DNA from: JBBDXA01 sp040902585
GTDB lineage: Bacteria > Planctomycetota > Phycisphaerae > Phycisphaerales > Phycisphaeraceae
NCBI GenBank assembly: GCA_040902585.1
Contig: JBBDXA010000138.1
Span: 1 to 26,443, forward strand
Reading direction: 5' to 3'
Length of the DNA stretch: 26,443 nucleotides
Positions 15,596-25,139 of this stretch are shown here, in pieces; positions within the stretch are counted from its first letter, which is position 1; the number at the start of each line of letters is the position of its first letter. Below the pieces are notes generated by a model. That model searched no databases, had not been told where the DNA came from, and saw nothing but the letters and a program-made list of their open reading frames with translations. The position numbers and the translations under genes are program-made.

Positions 15596-18500
15596 ATGCG
15601 CAATCATCGTCAACTAAACCGTGCTTCGCGTCGGCGAACACTCGGCTATTCTGACTCGCAGTTGACCGCGGCGCTGGAAGCGCTCGAGTCGCGTCTGATG
15701 ATGAGTACGACGGTACTCCTGGATCTGGACGGCCCCGGTGGGGATGCGCCTGTTGCCAACGTGCTGTCGATGGACTGGGCACCTGCCAACACGCTGGCTG
15801 TAGGTCTGAACAAGGCGATAGCGGACAAGATTTCGTCGGGTACCAATATCACCGTTGACGATCGAGGCACACCTGGTGACACGAGCGACGACTTTGTCAT
15901 TCTGGGTGCGGGTGGCACTTCCGACCCGGTGAGTCTCCTTTACCAGGCCAAGTTGCAGACCCTTGTGCTGGGCGGCGGCGGGACCTCCTCTCCGCCGGGA
16001 CTGAACACCAGCTACGAGGTGACCGTGGCGGCTCGATTCGACGTTCAGATTTCTTTAATGTTCCATGACGGCCAGACGGGGCAGACGTCGATCAGCTTCC
16101 AGCATGCAGGCTCTGCCGACGAGTACTTTGAAATCTATTCCGGTAGCGGCGCGGACTTCAATGCCAACGATCTGACGGGCACGGGTTTCAACGACGGTAC
16201 GCTGATCCTGAAGGCGAATGTTAAAGACGTGGGGTTCTCGGCAAGTCTCGTCGAGCTTCCCGGGAGTATTGAGGATCTGGATAAGGCTGCGACCAACAAC
16301 TACCCCGGCCTAAAGACCGTCATCGCTGCCGGCTCGCAGGTGTTCCAGGGCGACGTCAGCTTTTCAAATGACGACTATTTTCTTAACACGATCAACGTGA
16401 TCAACTTCGTCGAGTCGACCAACGGCAACACCAACCTGCCGTTCGAGCAGGCCGAGCCGAGCGCCAGGTTCCTCGTCAACTCCGCCGGCACCGCCGTCGG
16501 TGAAGCCGCCGTCCTCGCCGGCGCGGGCGATCCCACTCATCCGCTCTTCGGCATCGGCACCGTCAACGGGTCACAGACGGGCTTGGGCGGTGCCAGCATT
16601 CAGCTTCAGAACGACTCCAATACCTCCTTCGACTTTGAGCCTGCTCAGGCGACCGCCATGCTCGGCAACATCGTTTGGCATGACACCGATGCTGACGGCG
16701 AACAGGACAATCTCAATCAGCCCGGCGGCGAGCAGGGCATTGCCGGCGTGACGGTCAAGCTTCTCACGGCCGGCGGCGACGGTATTTTCGAAACTGGTGA
16801 CGATGCCATCGAACAGGTTCTGCTCACGGGCGACGGCACCAATACCGACTACGACAACGACGGCAACGCCGACCCGCTGGGTTTCTACAAGTTCAACGGC
16901 CTGACGCCGGGCGTGCAGTACAAGGTGATGTTCAATAACCCGGATGTGTTCGATGCGACCACGAATCCGGACGGTTACATGTTCAGCCCGCGCCAGGCCG
17001 CCGGTGTCACGCCGGATCTGGACAGCGATGGCCCGATGAGCGACATCGTCGTTCTCGCGGATGGCGAATACAACGACACCATCGATGCGGGCCTGTTCCG
17101 CAAGGGATCGATCCACGTCTTCGGGTTCGAGGACAAGGATGCGGACGGCACCTACGAGCCGGGCCAAGGCGATGTCCCCTTCGAAGGCAAGGTCATCGAA
17201 CTGGTCAACGAAGCGGGCGTGGTGATCGATACACAGGTGACCGATGCGACCGGTCAGGCGTGGTTCACCGGCCTGTTCCCCGGCACCTACAAGGTCCGCG
17301 AGAACGTGGTGGTGACCTCGGCCAACACCGGCGCGATGCCCTCCCCGGGCACCGGCGGGATGAACGCTGACGGCACCATGTTCACCATCGAGCGCACCGT
17401 GGTCATCACCAGCGGCATCGAGCGCGCCTGGGATGAAGGCGCAGCGATGCTGCCTGCGGGCGACGAGCGCACCGAAGTGGTCAACGACCCCGACGGCAGC
17501 GGCGTGGATGAAGACTTGATGTTCGGCAACTTCTTCAAGGCCTGCCTGGGCGACCGCGTCTGGCTGGACCTGGATGCCGACGGCAACCAGGACAAGGACG
17601 GCAACGGCGTCTTCACCGAGCCGGGCATCAACGGCGTGACGGTCAAGCTGCTGGCGGATCTGGACAACAACGGCAGCTTCGAAACGCTCATCGACACCAC
17701 GTTGACCAGCACGCTGCTGGACGCTGATGGCGATGGCAACCTGGACGCGGGCACTTACAAGTTCACGGGTCTGACCCCCGGCGTGAAGTATGCGGTGATG
17801 TTCAACAACCCGGACGACTTCGATGCGACGACCAACCCTGACGGCTACATGTTCAGCATGCGTCAGGCCGCGGGCACGATGGCGAACATGGACAGCGATG
17901 GTCCGATGTCGGACCTGGTGGTGCTGACCAGCGGCGAGTTCAATCAGACCATCGATGCGGGCCTGTTCCGCAAGGGATCGATCCACGTCTTCGGGTTCGA
18001 GGACAAGGATGCGGACGGCACCTACGAGCCGGGCCAAGGCGATGTCCCCTTCGAAGGCAAGGTCATCGAACTGGTCAACGAAGCGGGCGTGGTGATCGAT
18101 ACACAGGTGACCGATGCGACCGGTCAGGCGTGGTTCACCGGCCTGTTCCCCGGCACCTACAAGGTCCGCGAGAACGTGGTGGTGACCTCGGCCAACACCG
18201 GCGCGATGCCCTCCCCGGGCACCGGCGGGATGAACGCTGACGGCACCATGTTCACCATCGAGCGCACCGTGGTCATCACCAGCGGCATCGAGCGCGCCTG
18301 GGATGAAGGCGCAGCGATGCTGCCTGCGGGCGACGAGCGCACCGAAGTGGTCAACGACCCCGACGGCAGCGGCGTGGATGAAGACTTGATGTTCGGCAAC
18401 TTCTTCAAGGGTTCGATCCACGTCTTCGGCTACGAAGATATGGATGCTGATGGCGAGTACGAACCGGGCGACGGCGATGTCCCCTTCGAAGGTAAGATCA

Positions 18501-21500
18501 TCGAGTTGCTCGATTCCAACGGCACGCTAATCGATACACAGGTGACGGATGCCACCGGTCAGGCTTGGTTCCTCAACCTGATTCCCGGCACCTACACCGT
18601 TCGCGAGAACGTTGTGCAGACCTCGGCCAACACCGGCTCAATGCCTTCACCGGGCACGGGCGCGATGGACGGCATGGGCGGCATGATCGCCATCGAGCGC
18701 ACGGTCGTGATCGAAAGCCGCGAGGAAGCGGTCTGGGAACCGGGCGCGGCGATGCTGCCTACGGGCGATCCGCGCGTCGAGACGTTCACCGATGGTTCAG
18801 ACAACGACAACGTGGATGAGAATCTCACGTTCGGCAACTTCTACAAGGGGTCGATCCACGCGTTCGGCTACATCGATGAAGATGCCGACGGCATCTACGA
18901 GCCGAACGAAGGCGACTTCGCGTTTGAAGGCAAGTCGATCGTTCTGCTCGATTCCAACGGCGTCGAAATTGGCCGCGAGGTGACGGATGTCAACGGTGAG
19001 GTCTGGTACCTCAACCTGGCACCGGGTACGTATCAGCTCTATGAAGATCTGGCTGTTCTGCCCAGCGGCATTACGCCTTCGCCGGGTGAAGAGCGCATCC
19101 GCACGGTGGTGATCCGCAGCCGCGAGGAAGCGGTCTGGGAACCGGGCGCGGCGATGCTGCCGATGAATGATCCGCGGCACGAGACGTTTGACGACGGCAC
19201 GGTGGTCAACGGCTTCGACGAGAACCTGACATTCGGCAACACGATGCGGGATGTCGAGATCGAGCTGAAGAAGTATGTCAAGCCCGCGCTGGAAGCGAAC
19301 TTCGGCATCGACATCGAGAAGTACGTGGTTCCGACGCCTCCCGATATCAACCTCGGCGACTGCCTCTGCTGCATTCACGGCAAGCCGGTGATCCTGACCT
19401 TCGCCTACACCGGCGGCGGTCCTGACGCGACCATGACCAGCCAGGCGGCCGGCAAGTTCAGCGTCAACGGCGATCCAAACGATGATCCGCAGGTGTTCAT
19501 CCGCGTCAGCAGTTCGTCCAGCGCGACGGACAGCAAGGCAAAGGTCTTCTTCAGCGGCTCAGTGGACCTGGGCGCGGAGTTCGATGCGAACGCCACCGGC
19601 CTGGGCTTCGGCGCATTCACCTACTTCCACATCTTCGATTCGCAGGGCGGCACCCTGCTTCAGACCGTTGCATACCACACCTCCTGCTCGACACCCATCG
19701 TCATGGGCGACGTGATCGGCGGAATCACCCTTACCGGCTTCCTGGGTGAAGACGGTATTCAGGTGTCGTTGCCGCAGCCGTCCGATGAGCTTGGCGAGGA
19801 CGCCGACTTGCCGAATGGACCGGCATTCGCCCTGGGCGACTTGATCAAGTTCAATTACGTGCTGACCAACACCGTTGCCGGCACGCAGCTTCTGATCACC
19901 GACCTGATCGACGACGCGACGACGCCGGATGACATGTCCGACGACTTCACGCCGACAGCCATGGTCGGTATGGACGGCTTCAACGTCGGTGACTCGGATA
20001 AGGACGGCCGCGTCGACTTCGGCGAAGAATGGCGCTTCATGTCCACGATGACGCCCGCCATTCCGGGTGCCTATCGCAACAAGATCAAGGTCATCGCCGA
20101 CGCGGTGGATGACAGCAACACCGTCATCGCCACCGGCGTGATGGATATGGATCCGGCGCACTTTACGGTGGCCACGCCCGGCGTCGAAGGCGACCTGTGC
20201 GTCGAACTCGGCAAGCCGCTGGCGCTGACGTTCCTCTACGACGGCGTGGGCACCACGGCCAACACCGCCCAGTCGCCGGATAAGGGCAAGGTCGTTACCA
20301 ACAACGCCAATTCCCAGAACGATCCGCAGGTGTTCATCGTCGTCAGCAACAACACCAACCCGGCGGACAACAAGGCCAAGAAGTTCTTCAGCGGCGCCGT
20401 GGACATCAACACGACCTTCACCGCTTCGATCGCCAACGCCAACACGGACAAGTTCGACGCGAACACCTACATCCACATCTTCGCCAGCCAGGGCGGTGCG
20501 CTGCTCCAGACGCTTCAGTACCACACCTCCTGCTCGCAGCCGATCCAACTCGGCGATGAGCTTGGTACGGTTGAACTGGTCGGCTACAACGGCATGAACG
20601 GCAACGCCACGGCCTACAACGGCCCGATCGCCGTCCTTCCGCCGGATAATGGCGGCGGCAACGGCGGCAGCGGCGGCATGATGGTGTTCGATCCGAACAA
20701 CATCGGCCTCGATGCCGACACCCCAGGCAGCGGTCCGACCGTCGGCCTGGGCGAGGACCTGATGTTCACCTACCTGGTGACCACGCCCACCGTCGGAGCC
20801 CAGATCAGCATCGATGAACTGCTGGACGACAACGCCAGCCCGCTGAACCTCGGCGACGATTTCATGCCCCAGCAGGTGCTCGTCAACGGTTTCAACCTCG
20901 GCGACACCGACATGGACGGTCTGCTTGAGTTCGGCGAAACGTGGTACTTCACCGCCGTCAAGAACGCGGGCAACACCACCGGCGAGTTCAAGAACTTCGC
21001 CAAGGTCAAGGGTACAGACACCACGACCAACACCATGGTGATGGATGACGACTGTGCTCACTACAAGATCGAAGCCAACCCCGATATCGATATTCAGAAG
21101 TATGTCTCCCCCGAGCCCTCGTCGATGGAAGGCGTGATGCTCTGCCAGGAGATCGGCAAGCCGGCCGCGACGACATGGCTCTACTCCGGCTTCGGCAACG
21201 GCATGATGACGATGCAGGACTCGGGCAAGGCCGGTGTCATCGCCGGCGGCGACCCCAACGGTCTGGCGACTGTCCGAATCACCAACAGCGTCAACAGCGA
21301 CGTGCAGATCGTCAACATCGGCGAGAGCTTCACGATCGCCGGCAGCTACGGTGCCGACTTCGTGATGACCATCTCCGACCTTAGCGGCAATCTGGTCCAG
21401 CGGGTGCATTACCACACCTCCTGCTCGCAGCCGATCATGCTCGGCGACGTGGTGGGCTCGCTGGAACTGGTCGGCTACCTGGGCACCAACGGCATGAGCG

Positions 21501-22717
21501 CCGAGGCGGCCCCGGCCGATCCGTTCGAGAACCTGGGCGAAGACGCGGACAGCCCGACGGGTCCGGAAATCGCCCTCGGTGCCAACGCCATCTTCAAGTA
21601 TGTCGTGACCAACACCGGCGATGTCGACCTGATGAACGTCGTCGTCACTGACGACAACGAGACCCCCGGCGATACCAGCGATGACTTCAACCCCGATGCC
21701 GTGCTCAACGACAACGGCTTCAACATCGGCGACCTGGACGAAGACGGCACCCTCGATGTGGGCGAGAAGTGGCTGTTCACGGCGATCAGGCCCGTGGTTT
21801 CCATCGGCCTGCACAAGAACGACAGCAAGGCCGTTGCGGTCGACGCGGACGGCACGATGGTCATGGATACCGACCCGGCCCATTACACCGCGGTCGATCC
21901 CTTCGCCGGCCAGGATCTGTGCATGGTCCTGGGCAAGCCGACGGAACTGACCTTCCGCTATGAAGGTGTGGGTACCACCGTCATCACCAGCCAGGATGCC
22001 GGCAAGTCGACGGCCACCGGCAACGCCAACAACGATCCGCAGGTGTTCGTCATTGTCAGCGACAAGTCCAACCCGACGGACAGCAAGGCCAAGACGTACT
22101 TCACCGGCAACGTCAACGTCGGCGACAACTTCACCGCCAAGGTGTCCACCGCCAACACCGACAAGTTCAGCGCCAACACCTACGTCTTCATCTACGACAG
22201 CCAGAACGGCACGCTGCTTCAGACGCTGACCTACCACACGTCCTGCTCGCAGCCGTTGAAGCTGGGCGACCAGATCGGTTCGATCGAACTGGTCGGCTAC
22301 ACGGGCCAGAACGGCCAGACCGGGGCGTCATCGATTGCCCCCGTCGCGCCCGCACAGGCTCCGGCTCCCGCCCTGGCTGACGTCTCCGCGAGCCTGTCGA
22401 TCAAAGACAAGATCGCCAAAGTGACGCTGACCAATGACGGCACCTCGGCGATCACGATCCAGAGCCTGCTGGCCGCCTGGACGACGAGCGACGGCAAGCT
22501 CAAGGACCTTCACAGGATCAAGATCAATGGCGTCGAGATCTTCCACGATCACATCGACGGCAGCCCGATCACCATTGACAGCTTCAACAACGCCGCGGCG
22601 CTGACGATCGCGGCCGGCCAGACCATCACCATCGAGTTCGAGATGGAGAAGGGCACGAAACTGTCCGACTTCGACCTGAGCATCGACTTCGGCGGCGGTC
22701 TCCAGACGATCGTCTAA
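15596..22717 (+). CDS. Giant modular surface protein (SdrD B-like, DUF7467-like and DUF11-like modules)
   Basis: A 2373-residue, strongly acidic cell-surface protein, probably structural or adhesive. The start has AAGGAG at 15585-15590, 5 bases from the ATG. The N-terminus is basic without a classical signal peptide and carries ALEALESRLMMS (about residues 27-38), like the LExRxLM motif of planctomycete extracellular proteins. Residues about 40-350 form a unique beta-rich domain. SdrD B-like domains lie at about 355-500 and 649-790. Four GSIH[VA]FG modules start at 504, 794, 939 and 1085. Four DUF7467-like modules (family named from memory) follow, each framed by a Cys near GKP and a Cys in HTSCS: Cys1256/1364, 1535/1646, 1850/1943 and 2109/2217. 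They alternate with three DUF11-like modules with EF-hand-like loops at 1466, 1770 and 2046. A beta-rich C-terminal domain (about 2262-2373) ends without LPxTG, PEP-CTERM, dockerin or other sorting tag that I can see. Confidence 0.92.
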   Translation: MRNHRQLNRASRRRTLGYSDSQLTAALEALESRLMMSTTVLLDLDGPGGDAPVANVLSMDWAPANTLAVGLNKAIADKISSGTNITVDDRGTPGDTSDDFVILGAGGTSDPVSLLYQAKLQTLVLGGGGTSSPPGLNTSYEVTVAARFDVQISLMFHDGQTGQTSISFQHAGSADEYFEIYSGSGADFNANDLTGTGFNDGTLILKANVKDVGFSASLVELPGSIEDLDKAATNNYPGLKTVIAAGSQVFQGDVSFSNDDYFLNTINVINFVESTNGNTNLPFEQAEPSARFLVNSAGTAVGEAAVLAGAGDPTHPLFGIGTVNGSQTGLGGASIQLQNDSNTSFDFEPAQATAMLGNIVWHDTDADGEQDNLNQPGGEQGIAGVTVKLLTAGGDGIFETGDDAIEQVLLTGDGTNTDYDNDGNADPLGFYKFNGLTPGVQYKVMFNNPDVFDATTNPDGYMFSPRQAAGVTPDLDSDGPMSDIVVLADGEYNDTIDAGLFRKGSIHVFGFEDKDADGTYEPGQGDVPFEGKVIELVNEAGVVIDTQVTDATGQAWFTGLFPGTYKVRENVVVTSANTGAMPSPGTGGMNADGTMFTIERTVVITSGIERAWDEGAAMLPAGDERTEVVNDPDGSGVDEDLMFGNFFKACLGDRVWLDLDADGNQDKDGNGVFTEPGINGVTVKLLADLDNNGSFETLIDTTLTSTLLDADGDGNLDAGTYKFTGLTPGVKYAVMFNNPDDFDATTNPDGYMFSMRQAAGTMANMDSDGPMSDLVVLTSGEFNQTIDAGLFRKGSIHVFGFEDKDADGTYEPGQGDVPFEGKVIELVNEAGVVIDTQVTDATGQAWFTGLFPGTYKVRENVVVTSANTGAMPSPGTGGMNADGTMFTIERTVVITSGIERAWDEGAAMLPAGDERTEVVNDPDGSGVDEDLMFGNFFKGSIHVFGYEDMDADGEYEPGDGDVPFEGKIIELLDSNGTLIDTQVTDATGQAWFLNLIPGTYTVRENVVQTSANTGSMPSPGTGAMDGMGGMIAIERTVVIESREEAVWEPGAAMLPTGDPRVETFTDGSDNDNVDENLTFGNFYKGSIHAFGYIDEDADGIYEPNEGDFAFEGKSIVLLDSNGVEIGREVTDVNGEVWYLNLAPGTYQLYEDLAVLPSGITPSPGEERIRTVVIRSREEAVWEPGAAMLPMNDPRHETFDDGTVVNGFDENLTFGNTMRDVEIELKKYVKPALEANFGIDIEKYVVPTPPDINLGDCLCCIHGKPVILTFAYTGGGPDATMTSQAAGKFSVNGDPNDDPQVFIRVSSSSSATDSKAKVFFSGSVDLGAEFDANATGLGFGAFTYFHIFDSQGGTLLQTVAYHTSCSTPIVMGDVIGGITLTGFLGEDGIQVSLPQPSDELGEDADLPNGPAFALGDLIKFNYVLTNTVAGTQLLITDLIDDATTPDDMSDDFTPTAMVGMDGFNVGDSDKDGRVDFGEEWRFMSTMTPAIPGAYRNKIKVIADAVDDSNTVIATGVMDMDPAHFTVATPGVEGDLCVELGKPLALTFLYDGVGTTANTAQSPDKGKVVTNNANSQNDPQVFIVVSNNTNPADNKAKKFFSGAVDINTTFTASIANANTDKFDANTYIHIFASQGGALLQTLQYHTSCSQPIQLGDELGTVELVGYNGMNGNATAYNGPIAVLPPDNGGGNGGSGGMMVFDPNNIGLDADTPGSGPTVGLGEDLMFTYLVTTPTVGAQISIDELLDDNASPLNLGDDFMPQQVLVNGFNLGDTDMDGLLEFGETWYFTAVKNAGNTTGEFKNFAKVKGTDTTTNTMVMDDDCAHYKIEANPDIDIQKYVSPEPSSMEGVMLCQEIGKPAATTWLYSGFGNGMMTMQDSGKAGVIAGGDPNGLATVRITNSVNSDVQIVNIGESFTIAGSYGADFVMTISDLSGNLVQRVHYHTSCSQPIMLGDVVGSLELVGYLGTNGMSAEAAPADPFENLGEDADSPTGPEIALGANAIFKYVVTNTGDVDLMNVVVTDDNETPGDTSDDFNPDAVLNDNGFNIGDLDEDGTLDVGEKWLFTAIRPVVSIGLHKNDSKAVAVDADGTMVMDTDPAHYTAVDPFAGQDLCMVLGKPTELTFRYEGVGTTVITSQDAGKSTATGNANNDPQVFVIVSDKSNPTDSKAKTYFTGNVNVGDNFTAKVSTANTDKFSANTYVFIYDSQNGTLLQTLTYHTSCSQPLKLGDQIGSIELVGYTGQNGQTGASSIAPVAPAQAPAPALADVSASLSIKDKIAKVTLTNDGTSAITIQSLLAAWTTSDGKLKDLHRIKINGVEIFHDHIDGSPITIDSFNNAAALTIAAGQTITIEFEMEKGTKLSDFDLSIDFGGGLQTIV
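17078..17540 (+). repeat. 463-bp perfect direct repeat, copy 1
   Basis: Identical base for base, by eye, to 17948-18410, with start points 870 bases apart. It encodes the end of the first SdrD B-like domain and the whole first GSIHVFG module of the giant protein. The lack of even synonymous differences points to recent duplication or ongoing gene conversion. Sequences diverge immediately outside both ends. Confidence 0.95.
17948..18410 (+). repeat. 463-bp perfect direct repeat, copy 2
   Basis: Second copy of the segment at 17078-17540. The 870-base period equals 290 codons, so recombination between the copies would delete or add exactly one SdrD B-like plus GSIHVFG unit in frame. The SdrD B-like domains just upstream of the two copies are similar but clearly diverged, so only this part has been homogenised. 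Confidence 0.95.
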
Positions 22718-22741
22718 GCCTGATCTCACGTTTAACTACCC

Positions 22742-22772
22742 AAGCGGGCAGGGTTCGACCCTGCCCGCTTTT
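22742..22772 (+). terminator. Rho-independent terminator after the giant gene
   Basis: A perfect 12-bp stem, AAGCGGGCAGGG (22742-22753) with CCCTGCCCGCTT (22759-22770), and a 5-base TTCGA loop, followed by a short T-rich tail (TTTTCATTTG from the end of the stem). It begins 24 bases after the giant gene's stop. It should separate that transcript from the methyltransferase gene. Confidence 0.9.
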
Positions 22773-22882
22773 CATTTGTTGATCCGTGATGCCCTGCGAC
22801 GCAACCCGACCAGTGCTCGCTGATACCATGCGATCGATCTGCTCAGCGTGGGCACCATCTTGCATCGTCACGGATCAATCAC

Positions 22883-24439
22883 ATGCCTCTGTTCGAACCC
22901 CAGGCCGCTTACGATTCAATCGCCTATCCCGATCACGCGCAGCGGGATGCCCATGTCCGCCAACTGGAAGCAGTCGCTGTGCTGATGGGGATGAATCCGC
23001 CCGCCGTGACGGATTGCCGCGTGCTGGAGATCGGCTGCGCGACCGGGGCGAACCTGCTGCCGCAGGCTTACGATCTGCCTGAGAGCCGCTTCGTCGGCAT
23101 CGACCTTTCCCCCGCGCAGATTCAGACCGCGAATTCGCTTGCGCAGAAGCTGGAGCTGGGCAATATCGACTTTCGCGCCGCGGACCTGTGCGACATCGAC
23201 GCAAGCTGGGGCCTGTTCGATTACATCATCGCTCACGGCGTCTACTCCTGGACGCCGCCCGCCGTCCGCGACGCCTTGATGAAAGTCTGCAAACAGAACC
23301 TCGCACCCCAAGGCGTGGCGTATGTGTCCTACAACGTGCTGCCCGGCTGGCACACGCGGCAGGCCGTGCGTCACGCCCTGGTGTATCACGTCCAAGCCAT
23401 CGATGATGCCCGCAAGCAGGTGGAGCAGGCGCGCAGCCTGATCGAGTTCCTGTCCGAACACGGGTCCGAGTCGGCCCAGTGGAAGCAGCAGCTCCAGGGC
23501 GAGCGTGACTTCATGCGCGGCCTCGCCGACGGCGGCGTGTTTCACGAACACCTGGAACGCGACAACACGCCTGTTTACTTTCATGAGTTCGTCGAGCATG
23601 CAGGCCGACATGGCTTGGGGTACATCGCGGATGCCGACCTTTCAGTCAACAACCCGCAGCAGATTCCTGCCAAGGCGATGGCCACGCTTGGGAACCTGCC
23701 GCGCGAGAGAGTGGAGCAGTATGTTGACTTCCTGATGGGCCGGTCCTTTCGGCGGACCCTGTTGTGTCACGCTGAGGCGACCCGGGATGAACGGATTGAC
23801 ACGGATCGCCTGCGCGGGCTCTTCGTCGCCGCCGCCGGTGCTGTCACGACGACTGATTTTGGAATTGACCGTTCCGCTCCGGTGGAGATCGCCATCGCGC
23901 CGCACGCCATTCGTGTCGCCGATCCGTTGATCAAGGCTGTCTTCGCCCAGCTCGCGAGCATCTACCCGGCGGCCATCACTCTGGAGGAGCTGCACGAGAA
24001 AGCAGTGGGGCGGTTGCCGGTGGCGATGCGCGGCGGGCAGCAGGGAACGTCGGCGGTCGAGTCGGTTGGCCCCGTGATTCTCTCCGCCGCCCTGCACGGC
24101 ATGCTGATGCTGTCCCGCCATGCCCCGCAATGCTGCGTTCAGATCGCGCATCGTCCGATTGCCAGCGCGGTCGCTCGTATTCAAGCGCAGGATGTTTCAG
24201 ACGTCACCAATCGCCGGCACTGTCTCACACGACTTGATGCTACGGCGCGGTTCGTCATTGGGCTGCTGGATGGCCGACATGATGTTCACATGATCGTGGA
24301 CAAGGTCGAGCGCGCCGTTCGCAAGGGCACTCTCTCCATTCAGGCCTCTGACGGAAGGCCGGCGGGTACCGGTGCGATTCTCACCGTCTTTGAGCGAATG
24401 CTCGAAGGCTTCGCCCAGTCAGCCCTGCTGGTCGGGTAG
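22883..24439 (+). CDS. Class I SAM-dependent methyltransferase with regulatory domain (PKMT-like)
   Basis: A cytoplasmic methyltransferase, 518 residues. The N-terminal Rossmann domain has motif I VLEIGCATGANLLP (47-60) and the acidic loop GIDLSPAQI (72-80), followed by FDYIIAHGVYSWTP. Residues about 215-310 (RDNTPVYFHEFVEHAGRHGL) match the methyltransferase regulatory domain, and the C-terminal part resembles the winged-helix tail of the family that includes rickettsial protein lysine methyltransferases PKMT1 and PKMT2, which modify the surface protein OmpB. The substrate here is unknown; lysines of a protein are the best guess from the family. No clear ribosome binding site precedes the ATG. 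It follows the giant surface-protein gene by 165 bases, with a strong terminator in between, so it is probably transcribed separately. Confidence 0.88.
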   Translation: MPLFEPQAAYDSIAYPDHAQRDAHVRQLEAVAVLMGMNPPAVTDCRVLEIGCATGANLLPQAYDLPESRFVGIDLSPAQIQTANSLAQKLELGNIDFRAADLCDIDASWGLFDYIIAHGVYSWTPPAVRDALMKVCKQNLAPQGVAYVSYNVLPGWHTRQAVRHALVYHVQAIDDARKQVEQARSLIEFLSEHGSESAQWKQQLQGERDFMRGLADGGVFHEHLERDNTPVYFHEFVEHAGRHGLGYIADADLSVNNPQQIPAKAMATLGNLPRERVEQYVDFLMGRSFRRTLLCHAEATRDERIDTDRLRGLFVAAAGAVTTTDFGIDRSAPVEIAIAPHAIRVADPLIKAVFAQLASIYPAAITLEELHEKAVGRLPVAMRGGQQGTSAVESVGPVILSAALHGMLMLSRHAPQCCVQIAHRPIASAVARIQAQDVSDVTNRRHCLTRLDATARFVIGLLDGRHDVHMIVDKVERAVRKGTLSIQASDGRPAGTGAILTVFERMLEGFAQSALLVG

Positions 24440-24617
24440 CGCGAGCGGGCCCGGCGGCGGGCGGCATGTCAAAAGGAATAGCTTGTGCCGGTTATGCCGG
24501 TTGTGAGGGCGGATGGGGCGGTGTGCCCGGGACTTGTCTCATTCCTTTCCTGTTTCAGCCCGATGATCAGCATTTGAATCCGATGATTGAGGTGACGCGC
24601 CGCGACAGCGGGGCGAC

Positions 24618-25139
24618 ATGCCATCCATGATAAATCGAGCAAGAAAGACAACTCGGGCGATTCGCGGCTTCACGATGTTCGAGGTGCTCATCGCCTCGTC
24701 GATCATGGCGGTCGCGGTTGCCGCCATTTCCCAGGCGGTCAGTACCGGTCAGGTCCAGACCCACGTCGCCTTGCACGAAATGCGCGCCAACCAGTTGGCC
24801 GAGGCTTTGATGGAGGAGATCATCGCACTGCCTTACAACGATCCGGACGGCGGTGGAGCGATCGGACCTGAGAGCGGCGAAGTCCAGCCTTCGCAGTTCG
24901 ACAACGTCGATGACTTTCACGGCTTCAGTGAAACCATCGGACAGGTCAAAGACCTCGCCGGCAATTCCTACCCGAGCTCCTTCTCCCGCTTCGGGCGTTC
25001 CGTCAGCGTGCAGACATCAAGCGTGACCGCGGCCCAGCTCGGCGGCACCTTCGACGGGCTGAATGTCGTCGTCACCATCACCGACAACAATGGGCAGACC
25101 TGGACCTTGTCGCGATTCATTCCTCAATCGACTCCATGA
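24618..25139 (+). CDS. Type II/IV prepilin-like protein (PilV/GspI-like)
   Basis: A 173-residue minor pseudopilin or pilin-like protein for a type II secretion or type IV pilus machine in the inner membrane. The prepilin signal is clear: a basic leader, then IRGFTMFEVLIASSIMAVAV, with cleavage expected between Gly17 and Phe18 and the conserved Glu22 at position +5 of the mature protein. The hydrophobic helix is followed by NQLAEALMEEIIALPYNDPDGG, typical of PilV/GspI-like members, and a beta-rich C-terminus. An in-frame ATG at 24627 is an alternative start. The stop overlaps the start of the next prepilin gene (ATGA), so the pair is translated from one message. No assembly ATPase, platform protein or prepilin peptidase gene lies in the window. 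Confidence 0.85.
   Translation: MPSMINRARKTTRAIRGFTMFEVLIASSIMAVAVAAISQAVSTGQVQTHVALHEMRANQLAEALMEEIIALPYNDPDGGGAIGPESGEVQPSQFDNVDDFHGFSETIGQVKDLAGNSYPSSFSRFGRSVSVQTSSVTAAQLGGTFDGLNVVVTITDNNGQTWTLSRFIPQSTP

Noticed and set aside
17078..18410. Long direct repeats considered as a CRISPR or mobile element
   Set aside because: Two 463-bp in-frame coding copies with no short spacers, terminal inverted repeats or transposase; they are duplicated protein modules.
16571..18421. 616-codon minus-strand open frame with internal repeats
   Set aside because: It mirrors the SdrD B-like and GSIHVFG modules of the giant gene; its repeats simply reflect the 463-bp duplication. No start signal or family match.
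19559..22237. 892-codon minus-strand open frame
   Set aside because: It is the complement of the DUF7467-like and DUF11-like modules, whose codon bias leaves the opposite frame open. The product has no recognisable domain.
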